NCBI GenBank assembly: GCA_018401735.1
Contig: JAGYKI010000010.1
Span: 1 to 64,000 of the forward strand
Length of the DNA: 64,000 bases
Source: Schleiferiaceae bacterium
GTDB lineage: Bacteria > Bacteroidota > Bacteroidia > Flavobacteriales > Schleiferiaceae
Direction: 5' to 3'
Shown here: piece by piece, positions 53,489 to 61,860 of the stretch
Position numbering within the stretch: the stretch's first letter is position 1
Layout: every line of letters starts with the position of its first letter
The notes under the pieces: generated by a model
The model's database searches: none
The model's input: only the letters and a program-made list of their open reading frames with translations
What the model was told of the DNA's origin: nothing
Position numbers and translations under genes: made by a program

Positions 53489-53929
53489 ATGGAAAAAGAC
53501 AAATTTAAAGACTTTGTTAACCCAATAGATAAAGACAAGATTACCGAAAATCCCTCTACTTTGCCTTATGCGCATACTGTTGGCGGTGCGGTAATTAGGC
53601 CCACAAAAGAGGGGGTAATTCGCAGTAGAGCGCTCTCGGCGATGGAAGAGCAAACCGATATGCAGCTCTCACAAATTAAAGAGCAGATAGACCTTTTGGC
53701 CCGTCAGGCCAAGGAAATTCAGGACCGTAAAGATCTAGCTGCACAAATTTACAGCGCTAAAATGGGATTCAAACCAGAGATAAATCACGTATACCATCTT
53801 TACCTAAATAAAGATGATGATTACGTTTTATCGATGATTGGCCCCGAGGAATGGCAAAAGCCAAAGTTTAAGGAATTTATTAATAGCGTAAAATTACTCG
53901 CCGATCATACTTGGCAGATTATCAAGTAA
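53489..53929 (+). CDS. DUF2452 protein
   Basis: 146 residues, DUF2452. The text NPIDKDKITENPSTLPYAHTVGGAVIRPTKEGVIRSRAL is the family core, followed by a coiled-coil helix (MQLSQIKEQIDLLARQAKEIQDRKDLAAQI) and a beta-rich end. It is a cytoplasmic protein of unknown role, commonly found downstream of photolyase genes in this phylum, as here. It is the last gene of the cassette and is convergent with the response regulator gene. Confidence 0.88.
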   Translation: MEKDKFKDFVNPIDKDKITENPSTLPYAHTVGGAVIRPTKEGVIRSRALSAMEEQTDMQLSQIKEQIDLLARQAKEIQDRKDLAAQIYSAKMGFKPEINHVYHLYLNKDDDYVLSMIGPEEWQKPKFKEFINSVKLLADHTWQIIK

Positions 53930-53951
53930 GGAAAAAGATAATATGTTTTTA

Positions 53952-54644
53952 CTAGGTTTCATCAACTAAGCGAAAACCTTCGCTATGCACATTAATAATT
54001 GAAACCTTAGGATCGTCGCCTAAATACTTACGCACCTTGGCCAGGTAAACATCCATACTTCTGCCCGTGAAGTAATTATCGTCTTTCCAAATTTTGTTTA
54101 AAGCATCGCTGCGTTTTAACAAGCTGTTTTTATTGGTAGCCAATAGTTTCAGTAATGCGCCTTCTTTAGGACTTAAAGTTCTTTCGTTAGAACCTAATTT
54201 AAGAATTCTCATTTCAGAGTCGTACTCGTAACGTCCAATTTTAAAATGAATTTGTTCTTCTTCCTTATCGCCTTGTTTTCGGTTTAAGAGGGCGCGAATT
54301 TTATAGAGTAACACTTCACTATCGAAAGGCTTGGTTAGGTAATCGTCGGCGCCAATTTGAAAGCCCTTAACCATATCCTCCTTCATGGATTTGGCGGTTA
54401 AAAAAATTAAGGGTACTTCTTTATCAATTTTCCGAATATCTGCCGCAAGGGTAAAACCATCTTTATTTGGCATCATAACATCAAGGATACAAAGGTCGAA
54501 AGACTCTTGCGATTTAAAGATGCGAAGAGCTTCGAGGCCATCGGCAGCTAGCACGACGTCAAAATCGTTAAGTTCTAGATAATCTCTTAAAACCGATCCA
54601 AAATTAGGATCGTCTTCCGCCAGTAATACAGAGTTGTTTTTCAT
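53952..54644 (-). CDS. DNA-binding response regulator (OmpR family, RprY-like)
   Basis: 230 residues. Receiver domain: D10-D12 acidic pocket in LLAEDDPNFG, phospho-acceptor D55 in CILDVMMPNKDG and K105 in LTKPFDSE. C-terminal winged helix (about 130-228) with LSPKEGALLKLLATNKN and VYLAKVRKYL. It pairs with the histidine kinase that begins one base upstream. The pair looks like RprXY of Bacteroides (kinase with a long periplasmic sensor), so the name is by resemblance. Confidence 0.93.
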   Translation of the reverse strand: MKNNSVLLAEDDPNFGSVLRDYLELNDFDVVLAADGLEALRIFKSQESFDLCILDVMMPNKDGFTLAADIRKIDKEVPLIFLTAKSMKEDMVKGFQIGADDYLTKPFDSEVLLYKIRALLNRKQGDKEEEQIHFKIGRYEYDSEMRILKLGSNERTLSPKEGALLKLLATNKNSLLKRSDALNKIWKDDNYFTGRSMDVYLAKVRKYLGDDPKVSIINVHSEGFRLVDET

Positions 54645-54645
54645 A

Positions 54646-56187
54646 TTAGTTGTTTAATGGTAAATAGATGTAAAACTTGCTCCCCTTACCCTTTTCACTT
54701 TCTACTTTTATTGTGCCCATATGCGATTCTATAATCCCTTTCGCATAACTCAAGCCTAGTCCATGTCCTTTTATATTATGCAGGTCGCCTGCGCTTACCC
54801 GATAGAACCGATCGAAAATATGTTTTTGCTCCTCTTTTGTCATGCCCATGCCTTGATCACTGATAATCAATATAAAGTGATTATGTGTTAGCTCGGTTAC
54901 CACTTTAATTTGCGGTGGGCCAATGGAGTATTTCATGGCATTATCGAGGATATTAATAATGGAATTGGAAAGGTGATTGGCATCAATATTTAGCTCTAGT
55001 GTCTCATCGACGTTTAAGAAGCGTTTCAGTTGCCCGCTTTTACTTTCTAGTTGCAGAGAGATATGACTGAGACAATCCACTATCACGGCATGAATACTAG
55101 CTTTACTAAAATCTAAATTCAATTCTTGCTTATCTAGTAAAGCCATTCTTAAAACACTTTCTACTTGCAGGTTCATCCTTAGATTTTCCTGCTTAATCAT
55201 AGCAAAATACTTTTCAATTTTGGTGTTATCCTGCCGAACCCTGGGGTTTCTTAAAGCATCAATTGCCAGATTTATGGTAGCGATGGGAGTTTTAAATTCA
55301 TGGGTCATATTGTTAATGAAATCCGTTTTGATATCACTAATACGCTTCTGCTTAAGCGAGAAATTTAAGGTGCGATAAAAGGTGTAAACAATTGCTACCG
55401 TAAACATTAAGCTTATTAAAAGCATACCCCAAAGCGACCCAAAAAGGTATTTTGCCTTGGTCGGGAAACCAATGGATAAGATTTCATTGGTTAATATATC
55501 GTTAGGAAATAATGAGGTAGTATGTTGGTGAATTTGCGGGTTCCAACTTTTAGAACTGATGATAACCTCCCTCTCGTTGGCTACCGAAAACTCGTAAGGA
55601 AGATCAATGCCATGCGACTTTAGCTCGAAGGCAATTAATGAATCGAGCATACTATGATTCATCCAAGTTGTATCCTGTTTTCTGCGGTTTATTTCGTGCT
55701 TCACCATTTTGCGCAGTAGCATATCCAATTGAGCGCCTTTGCGTAACATTTCATCGGGGCGGGTGCGTAAAATAGTATTACGAGATAGGCTATCTGATTC
55801 TATAAAAGTGAGGGAGTCGTTGGGGTCGCTATTATAAATTAAAACCGTATCGCTTCCTAATCGCATCGTTAACTTCAGTTCGCCGGCCTTCATTCTTTGG
55901 GCACTATCGGTGGCAAAGGGCAAACCTAATTTGGGATTTAATTTCTCGCTAAAGAAAGGCTGAATGTTAAAGCTATTGAACATGAAGCGCAACGACTCTA
56001 AATTATCAAGTCTAGCGGAAATTCCCGCTAAAGCTAAACCTACCTCGCGTTCAAATTTTTCTTCTCTTAAATCGTAAGCGTTTTTTAACCAATAGGCCTG
56101 AATGCCTGTAATCCCTAGTAAGGATAAGGTCATTAAGGATATTAACCAATTTAAACGCTTTGCGCTTCGCTCTTTATAAGTAGACAT
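54646..56187 (-). CDS. Sensor histidine kinase (RprX-like)
   Basis: 513 residues. Two membrane segments (about 14-33 and 249-272) enclose a 215-residue periplasmic sensor domain with no domain I know. The kinase core has the phospho-acceptor H296 in NNMTHEFKTPIATI, the N box NIILDNAMKYS, the G1 box ISDQGMGM and the G2 box GHGLGLSYA. It is cotranscribed with the response regulator. The signal it senses is unknown; the divergent small T9SS protein (56326-56745) may be a target or partner. Confidence 0.94.
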   Translation of the reverse strand: MSTYKERSAKRLNWLISLMTLSLLGITGIQAYWLKNAYDLREEKFEREVGLALAGISARLDNLESLRFMFNSFNIQPFFSEKLNPKLGLPFATDSAQRMKAGELKLTMRLGSDTVLIYNSDPNDSLTFIESDSLSRNTILRTRPDEMLRKGAQLDMLLRKMVKHEINRRKQDTTWMNHSMLDSLIAFELKSHGIDLPYEFSVANEREVIISSKSWNPQIHQHTTSLFPNDILTNEILSIGFPTKAKYLFGSLWGMLLISLMFTVAIVYTFYRTLNFSLKQKRISDIKTDFINNMTHEFKTPIATINLAIDALRNPRVRQDNTKIEKYFAMIKQENLRMNLQVESVLRMALLDKQELNLDFSKASIHAVIVDCLSHISLQLESKSGQLKRFLNVDETLELNIDANHLSNSIINILDNAMKYSIGPPQIKVVTELTHNHFILIISDQGMGMTKEEQKHIFDRFYRVSAGDLHNIKGHGLGLSYAKGIIESHMGTIKVESEKGKGSKFYIYLPLNN

Positions 56188-56325
56188 GGCTTCAAAAATA
56201 CTTTGCTTAATGCTTGAAAATTAGTCTTTAACTACACTTTAACAAAAGAAGGGCAACTCTTTGCATGAGCGATATTGTCTATCTAATAATTGTTAAAACG
56301 AAAACAAAAATTAATACTCAAGGAA

Positions 56326-56745
56326 ATGAAAAAGTTTAAAACTCTATTTGTCTTAATGGCAATTCTTGCTGTAAGCGGCGCAGAACAAGTTGTAGCGCAA
56401 AGTAGCGCAATTATTAACGCTAATGAAGCGCAAATACTCTCGGCTCCAATAGAAGGTGGAGGCGAACATATTAACCCACCGCCCCGCGGTCTAGTTTCAA
56501 TAAAAGAAAGTGTTAAAACGACATTGAAACTTTACCCCAATCCAAGCGCAGGTAACTTTAACTTAGAAACCAAATTAAGAGGTAAGCAGAAACTAACCAT
56601 AATCGACCTAGCGGGAAATGTGCACCTACAAAAAGATATTTTTATCGATGAGACAGGTCTTATAAAAGTAGATCTAAGCGAGGCCGCAAGAGGTTTATAT
56701 TTAGTTAATTTAGGACAAACCACACTTAAATTTCAAAAAATTTAA
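56326..56745 (+). CDS. Small secreted protein with T9SS type A sorting domain
   Basis: 139 residues. Signal peptide (MKKFKTLFVLMAILAVSGAEQVVAQ), then a short variable stretch of about 40 residues with PPPRGL, and a complete type A sorting domain: LKLYPNPSAGNFNLET, LTIIDLAGNVHLQK, EAARGLYLVNLGQTTLKFQKI. So the secreted cargo is almost nothing but the sorting domain. It should be exported through type IX secretion. The longer frame to 56290 is rejected because the ATG at 56326 gives the signal peptide and follows AAGGAA. It is divergent from the histidine kinase gene. Confidence 0.85.
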   Translation: MKKFKTLFVLMAILAVSGAEQVVAQSSAIINANEAQILSAPIEGGGEHINPPPRGLVSIKESVKTTLKLYPNPSAGNFNLETKLRGKQKLTIIDLAGNVHLQKDIFIDETGLIKVDLSEAARGLYLVNLGQTTLKFQKI

Positions 56746-56793
56746 TCCCTCTTGCTCATATCCAACGATTTAGAGTTAAAGAATATAAACCAA

Positions 56794-56827
56794 AACCGAT
56801 GTTTGAGACGAAGCATCGGTTTTTTTT
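56794..56827 (+). terminator. Terminator after the small T9SS gene
   Basis: AACCGATG / CATCGGTT stem with a 12-base loop (56794-56821), then T's. Confidence 0.85.
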
Positions 56828-56863
56828 ATTGCTATTTTAGCCGAATAGCCAAATGTTACATAC

Positions 56864-57571
56864 ATGCCTAAATTAAGTATCATTGTCCCCGCTTTTAATG
56901 AAGAAGCCACTATCTCTAGCATCCTCGATCGCTTGAAGGAAGTAGAACTTATTGGAAATCTTGCAAAAGAAATTATCGTTGTAAATGACGATTCGCTCGA
57001 TAAGACCGAGGAAAAGGTGTTTTTGTATCGAGACGCTAATCCCGATGTAGAGCTTAAATACTTTAAGCACAGCGTTAATATGGGAAAAGGTGCAGCTTTA
57101 CATACTGGCATTAAAGAAGCAACAGGCGACTATGTAATCATTCAGGATGCGGATTTGGAATATGACCCTGATGAATTTAACATTCTCCTTAAGCCCATGT
57201 TACGCGGCATAGCAGATGTAGTTTATGGCTCGCGTTTTATGGGAGGAAATGCACACCGTATTCTTTTCTTTTGGCATAGTATCGGAAATAAATTTCTCAC
57301 CTTCTTGTCGAATATGTTCACCAACCTGAACTTAACGGATATGGAAACTTGCTACAAGCTTTTCCGTCGAGAAATTATTCAATCTCTCAGTCTTAAAGAA
57401 AAACGCTTCGGCTTTGAGCCAGAAGTTACCGCAAAAGTTGCCCGTATACCGAAAATTCGCATTTACGAAGTGGGCATTAGTTATTACGGACGAACCTTTG
57501 AAGAAGGTAAAAAAATCAACTGGAAGGATGGCTTTCGCGCGATCTACTGTGTAATTAAGTATAACTTATAA
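56864..57571 (+). CDS. Glycosyltransferase family 2 (dolichyl/undecaprenyl-phosphate type)
   Basis: 235 residues. GT-A fold: SIIVPAFNEEATISSILDRL at the start, the nucleotide-binding VVNDDSLDKTEE, NMGKGAALHTGIKEATGDYVIIQDADLEYDPDEF with the DAD metal motif, GSRFMGG, and the acceptor segment DMETCYKLFRREII. It is short with no membrane spans, so it resembles the polyprenol-phosphate-mannose/glucose type but without a membrane tail. It should make a lipid-linked sugar or modify one. It stands alone between two terminators, followed by a TIR element. Confidence 0.9.
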   Translation: MPKLSIIVPAFNEEATISSILDRLKEVELIGNLAKEIIVVNDDSLDKTEEKVFLYRDANPDVELKYFKHSVNMGKGAALHTGIKEATGDYVIIQDADLEYDPDEFNILLKPMLRGIADVVYGSRFMGGNAHRILFFWHSIGNKFLTFLSNMFTNLNLTDMETCYKLFRREIIQSLSLKEKRFGFEPEVTAKVARIPKIRIYEVGISYYGRTFEEGKKINWKDGFRAIYCVIKYNL

Positions 57572-57650
57572 TCTCCCAGCCAAGTTCAATTAGCGCCACA
57601 CTCACAGGATCAATTGAGCATGAACAGTCTTTGTCCTAACGAATAATTAT

Positions 57651-57843
57651 ATAACGTGAATTCGACGTAAAATCAGGCCTCAGACCCCTTGTAAATAGTG
57701 GAATTCAAGCCTATGCAGTGAAGCAATAGCGGGCTATTGCAAGAAGCAGAGGCGCGGAAAGCCGCTTTTTAGAAGGGGACAAAATGGTTTTTCCAATAAA
57801 AGTGAAAATCTGAGGCTATGATTTATAGTCGAACTCACGTTAT
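57651..57843 (+). repeat. Intact 190-base TIR element, copy 2
   Basis: Nearly identical to 50632-50823. Left end 57651-57683 (ATAACGTGAATTCGACGTAA then AATCAGG...CCTCAG) and right end 57810-57843 are imperfect inverted repeats; both read ATAACGTGA(A/G)TTCGAC from the outside. The hairpin GCAATAGC-GG-GCTATTGC is at 57723-57740. No open frame. It is 80 bases past the GT2 stop, 17 bases before a terminator, in a convergent spacer. Confidence 0.93.
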
Positions 57844-57859
57844 TTAAAGTCATACAAAC

Positions 57860-57890
57860 AAGAAAGCCTCTGCTAATCAGAGGCCTTCTT
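57860..57890. terminator. Bidirectional terminator
   Basis: AAGAAAGCCTCTG / CAGAGGCCTTCTT stem with one bulge and a short loop. It sits between the GT2 gene with its TIR element and the convergent TonB receptor. Confidence 0.8.
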
Positions 57891-57940
57891 GCTTGTAAAA
57901 TAATTAAGACCATACTTTAGCTAATGCTATTAAGCAGGAC

Positions 57941-60271
57941 TTAAAAAGAGTAGCTAAGTGAAATGGTAGGCATAATTGGCAACTGGTTTACCCTTTTATT
58001 GGCTTCACGATCGTAGAAGAAAATATTCTCATAATTAAGAATATTGGTGGCTCCTACCGAAACTTCCAATACTTGAATTTCGGTAATGTCGTAAGTATAG
58101 GTAAGACTCATATCCACTCTATGATAATTTGGTAAGCGACGCGTATTTAACTCCCCATAAAGCACTCCTGCCTCTCCGTTTTCTCTGGTATAATCGTAAT
58201 CAATTGCGGTTTGTCCGCGATCATCAACAAAAGGCTGTTCGCTGTAAAACAATTGCGTGGGAGTAAAAGGAAATCCTGTTCCGAAATTATAACGCAGGCT
58301 TGCCTCCCATTCCTTTTTCTTACCGAAAGAATAATTGGAAACAAAGTTTAGGTTATGACGACGGTCAAAAACTGGAGCATATTCTCTCACACCATCATCG
58401 CGGGTAACTTTCCCAACAGAATAGGCTAGCCAGAGGTATAAATCCTTTTTAGTGTACTTCACCAAAAAGTCAATACCTTGCGCTAAACCGCGTTCAACAA
58501 TAAAGTTTTTCACTAATATTTCAGGCTTACCGTCAGCGGTTGGACTGGATTCATCATAAATCTGGTTGCGGTTCAAATTGGTGATTTGATGAAATTGCTT
58601 AATATAACCTTCGATGTTGACCGAAATTTCTTTGGTAATTTCCACTTCGAAACCAGTTACATAGTGCGTGGATTTTTGCAAACTACTGGTGATATCATCT
58701 CCTCTAAAGGTGCTAGGAACCTGTCCTAAAGAAACACCACTAAGGAAACCGTAAAATAGGTTTACCACATCACGATCAGAATTACCAGCCATTAAGTTTT
58801 GTGAGTATAAACCACCGCTAGCCTTAAGACGTAACCAATCGTTTATATTGTATTTTATGCCCAAACGAGGTTCAATACTAGCTTCAAACTGACTACCATA
58901 ATAGTGCACGCGCAAACTAGGCTCGGCAATTAAGCGATTGGAACTGTAACGATATTTAACAAAAGTTCCCAGTTCAGTGGTGTTTTCGCGTTGTTGAACA
59001 GAACGACCTAAAGAAGCGTCAATTTCAAAATCGGTGGTATAAGTTATGGCTTCAATTCCATATTTAAGCTCATCTGCTTTGCGGAAAAAGTATGTAAAAT
59101 CTAACCCCCCGTTAAAACCAGTAATGGAGCTAGTTTGCACTAAATCCGGTTCGATGGCCGTAACATCGTATTCAGAAAAACTCACATCTCCCGAAAGGAG
59201 CATTTTAGAAGATGCAGGTACTGCCGTAAAATTAAAACCCGCACCTCGAGAGTTCCAGTCGATACTATTGGCAGAGCCATAACGAACTCCATCATCGAAA
59301 TTGAAGCCAAAGGCATTAATCTGTGAACCGTTATCGGCTTGAGAGCTAAATTTAGCGTAGATATCGGTAAAACTAAAAGGCAAACCATCAAACTCGGTTT
59401 CAACATAAGGATAGAATATATCACTGGTTTGATCGAGATACGAAGTTTTAGCCGAGATTAAAAACGAAGAACTTGCCAATCCCCTTTTATTTTTTTTCCC
59501 GAGTGGCGCTTCTAACAAAAGTTTAGAGGTATAAGTACTAGAGCTAGCTTTTCCCGCAAAGCGACGACGATTGCCAGAACGAGTACGCACGTCCATTACC
59601 GCACTATTTCTACTACCATATTCCGCGCTAAAGCCACCCGTATAAACATCGGCTGAGCGAATAATATCATTATCGAAAACCGAAAAGAAACCAATACTGT
59701 GGAAGGGATTATAGATAATCATCCCATCGAGTAAGATTAAGTTTTGAATAGGTGCGCCCCCCCTAATGTAAAGCTGCCCTCCTTGGTCACCAGTAGTAAT
59801 TACACCCGGTAAAACCTGAATCGCTTTAATAATATCGGCATCACCACCCACGGAAAAACGAGTAATTTCTTTAGGATCGAGAGTTACTACTGAGGTTAAA
59901 ACTTTTGTGTCCCGCTCTTTTCGTGCGGCAGAAATTTCAACTTCATCCAAAAGCTCACTGCTTTCACTAAGGTAAATATTGGCACTAACTATTCCGTTTG
60001 CGCTTACACTAGTCTCTACACTAGTTTCGGTGTAACCAATAAAACTAGCCTTTAGGGTGTAATTACCCGCTGGCACATTGTTAATAATATAATAACCATT
60101 ATTTGCGGCCACCGCTCCAAGTTTGGTTCCTTCTATCACCACATTAGCAAATGGAACTGGGTTTTCGTTGGTTTTATCGTAAACAAAACCTTTAATGGTG
60201 CCGGTTTTTTGAGCTGAGGCAGAGAAAAAGCTCAAAATAATTAGGCAAAACGTAAAAATCGACTTTCGCAT
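57941..60271 (-). CDS. TonB-dependent receptor with carboxypeptidase-like N-terminal domain
   Basis: 776 residues. Signal peptide (FTFCLIILSFFSASAQ), a CarboxypepD_reg-like domain (TIKGFVYDKTNENPVPFANVVIEGTKLGAVA), the plug domain (SVGGDADIIKAIQVLPGVITTGDQGGQLYIRGG) and a barrel to the last Phe (MPTISLSYSF). Outer-membrane import of an unknown ligand; no SusD, siderophore or vitamin gene is nearby. It is a different receptor from the one at 41291, with only the general layout in common. It is the only gene on the minus strand between the GT2 terminator and holA. Confidence 0.92.
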   Translation of the reverse strand: MRKSIFTFCLIILSFFSASAQKTGTIKGFVYDKTNENPVPFANVVIEGTKLGAVAANNGYYIINNVPAGNYTLKASFIGYTETSVETSVSANGIVSANIYLSESSELLDEVEISAARKERDTKVLTSVVTLDPKEITRFSVGGDADIIKAIQVLPGVITTGDQGGQLYIRGGAPIQNLILLDGMIIYNPFHSIGFFSVFDNDIIRSADVYTGGFSAEYGSRNSAVMDVRTRSGNRRRFAGKASSSTYTSKLLLEAPLGKKNKRGLASSSFLISAKTSYLDQTSDIFYPYVETEFDGLPFSFTDIYAKFSSQADNGSQINAFGFNFDDGVRYGSANSIDWNSRGAGFNFTAVPASSKMLLSGDVSFSEYDVTAIEPDLVQTSSITGFNGGLDFTYFFRKADELKYGIEAITYTTDFEIDASLGRSVQQRENTTELGTFVKYRYSSNRLIAEPSLRVHYYGSQFEASIEPRLGIKYNINDWLRLKASGGLYSQNLMAGNSDRDVVNLFYGFLSGVSLGQVPSTFRGDDITSSLQKSTHYVTGFEVEITKEISVNIEGYIKQFHQITNLNRNQIYDESSPTADGKPEILVKNFIVERGLAQGIDFLVKYTKKDLYLWLAYSVGKVTRDDGVREYAPVFDRRHNLNFVSNYSFGKKKEWEASLRYNFGTGFPFTPTQLFYSEQPFVDDRGQTAIDYDYTRENGEAGVLYGELNTRRLPNYHRVDMSLTYTYDITEIQVLEVSVGATNILNYENIFFYDREANKRVNQLPIMPTISLSYSF

Positions 60272-60300
60272 GTATCTAAGGCCAGTAGGCCAATATAGGG

Positions 60301-61302
60301 TTATAGATATACAATTTTAAAGAGTAACTCTTTTAGCAATTCGCTGTCGCTACTGCTTGCATTGTTTACTCCTTTAGACTTCATATCGGTCTCGCGCAAA
60401 TATGCCATAATTCGCGCAATTTTCCGAACATCATAAAACTTTAATGCACCCAAGTATTCTGGCAAGGCATACATGTTAATGCCCGCTTGCTTCATCATCT
60501 CACCTTGACTAGCCCCTTTAATTTGAGCTAGGATCATTAAAATGCGGAAATTGCGATACAACAAGCTGATTGTTAGTACCAAAGGATTATCTTTAGGATT
60601 TGACTGAAAATATTGTTGGATGCGCAAGGCTTTTTCAAAATCGTTGCGATTTAAAGCATTACAAAGCTCAAAGTTGTTGAAGTCTTTGGAAATACCCACA
60701 TTCGCTTCTACCAATTCGGGACTAATTTCCTCGCCTTTTTTGGCAATCATCGACAGCTTGTTAACCTCACTATCAATCCTACCTAAGTCGGTACCCAAAC
60801 TTTCGGCTAACATTTGAATTGCCCTGCCATTAGCTTTTAAGCCGTGGTCTTTAAGCATCATACCAATCCAATCGGGTACCTGACTATCGTAAACCTTTTT
60901 ACTTTCAAAAAGTACATGCTTTTTAGCGAGAATGGAAAACACCTTTTTACGCTTGTCGGCCTTTTTGTACTTGTAGGCAAACACCAAGACCGTACTGTTT
61001 TGAGGGTTTTCGGCATAAGCTTCTAATAGTTCCAGTTTGCCAAGATGCTGCGCCTCCTTAATAATAACCACCACCCGCTCGGCCATCATGGGATAGCGCT
61101 TAGCTTCACCAATTACCGCATCGATAGTAGTATCCGATCCATATAAAATTACCTGATTAAAACTTCTTTCTGCCTCATCTAAAGCGGTATGCTCAATTAA
61201 TGAAACAATTTTGTCAATAAAAAAAGGCTCCTCCCCCGTTAAAAAGTAAATGGGGCGAAAATCCTTTCGGCGAATTTCGTTAACCAGTGTAGAGTAGTCC
61301 AT
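60301..61302 (-). CDS. holA: DNA polymerase III subunit delta
   Basis: 333 residues. It opens the sliding clamp in the clamp loader. PIYFLTGEEPFFIDKIV starts the AAA-like domain, YPMMAERVVVIIKEAQ follows, and the C-terminal domain has LVLTISLLYRNFRILMI and the helix YDVRKIARIMAYLRETD. The sensor and ATP sites are absent, as expected for delta. The ATG at 61302 (MDYSTLVNEIRRKDFRP) is used; the longer frame to 61344 is rejected because a -7 box lies inside it (61326-61333). Confidence 0.93.
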   Translation of the reverse strand: MDYSTLVNEIRRKDFRPIYFLTGEEPFFIDKIVSLIEHTALDEAERSFNQVILYGSDTTIDAVIGEAKRYPMMAERVVVIIKEAQHLGKLELLEAYAENPQNSTVLVFAYKYKKADKRKKVFSILAKKHVLFESKKVYDSQVPDWIGMMLKDHGLKANGRAIQMLAESLGTDLGRIDSEVNKLSMIAKKGEEISPELVEANVGISKDFNNFELCNALNRNDFEKALRIQQYFQSNPKDNPLVLTISLLYRNFRILMILAQIKGASQGEMMKQAGINMYALPEYLGALKFYDVRKIARIMAYLRETDMKSKGVNNASSSDSELLKELLFKIVYL

Positions 61303-61325
61303 AGAAGTGATTGCCTGCAAAGCAA

Positions 61326-61333
61326 CAAAATTA
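61326..61333 (-). promoter_or_regulatory. Bacteroidota -7 box (TAATTTTG) of holA
   Basis: Minus-strand TAATTTTG, full match to TAnnTTTG, 24 bases before the holA ATG. Confidence 0.55.
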
Positions 61334-61391
61334 AGGCTTCTCAATTAATAACCCCATTCAAAAAAAACCTTTCCGCGCAAGCGATTGAGCT

Positions 61392-61399
61392 TATCTTTG
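61392..61399 (+). promoter_or_regulatory. Bacteroidota -7 box (TATCTTTG), possible leaderless start
   Basis: Full match to TAnnTTTG, ending only five bases before the GTG at 61404. The transcript would begin at or just after that codon, so the message may be leaderless or the TTG at 61413 may be used. Confidence 0.5.
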
Positions 61400-61403
61400 T
61401 CTC

Positions 61404-61859
61404 GTGAAAAACTTGGTCCCTTTAAATTTAGATCCCGCCCCGCTTAAGCTTTCGCAGAAAGACGGACAAGTTTACGTTTGGGATCAGATTCGTAAAAAAC
61501 ATTTGGTGCTCACGCCAGAAGAATGGGTACGACAGCATCTCATTCACTACTTTATTAGCGAATTACAAGTTCCTTTAGCAGCCTTTAGTTTAGAAGGTGG
61601 CTTTCGCCTGAATGGTAAACTAAAGCGCTCGGATATACTCATCTATAAAAATGCCCAACCCTGCCTTTTGGTAGAATGCAAAGCGCCCCAAGTAAAAATC
61701 AGTCAAGATACTTTCGACCAAGCCAGTCGCTATAATATGCACTATCAATTACCATATTTGGCAATTAGCAATGGCTTGGAACATTATTGGCTGCGCCTAA
61801 AAGAGGGTGGAAAATCCTACTATTTCACCGAGAGATTAAAACCATTTAGCACCTGGTAA
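61404..61859 (+). CDS. HsdR N-terminal domain protein (solo nuclease-like)
   Basis: 151 residues with a GTG start. VYVWDQIRKKHLVLTPEEWVRQHLIHYF is the HSDR_N_2 domain start, and RSDILIY followed by LLVECKAP is the D...ExK core of a PD-(D/E)XK nuclease fold. QASRYNMHYQLPYLAISNG follows. The active site looks complete, but the motor and specificity parts of a type I enzyme are missing. Solo proteins of this kind next to holA are frequent in Bacteroidota; a restriction role is not supported by neighbours. It overlaps nothing and ends one base before the convergent membrane gene. Confidence 0.85.
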   Translation: MKNLVPLNLDPAPLKLSQKDGQVYVWDQIRKKHLVLTPEEWVRQHLIHYFISELQVPLAAFSLEGGFRLNGKLKRSDILIYKNAQPCLLVECKAPQVKISQDTFDQASRYNMHYQLPYLAISNGLEHYWLRLKEGGKSYYFTERLKPFSTW

Positions 61860-61860
61860 T

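Noticed and set aside
61404..61859. A restriction-modification system
   Set aside because: Only the HsdR N-domain is present; no methylase, specificity or motor gene in the window.
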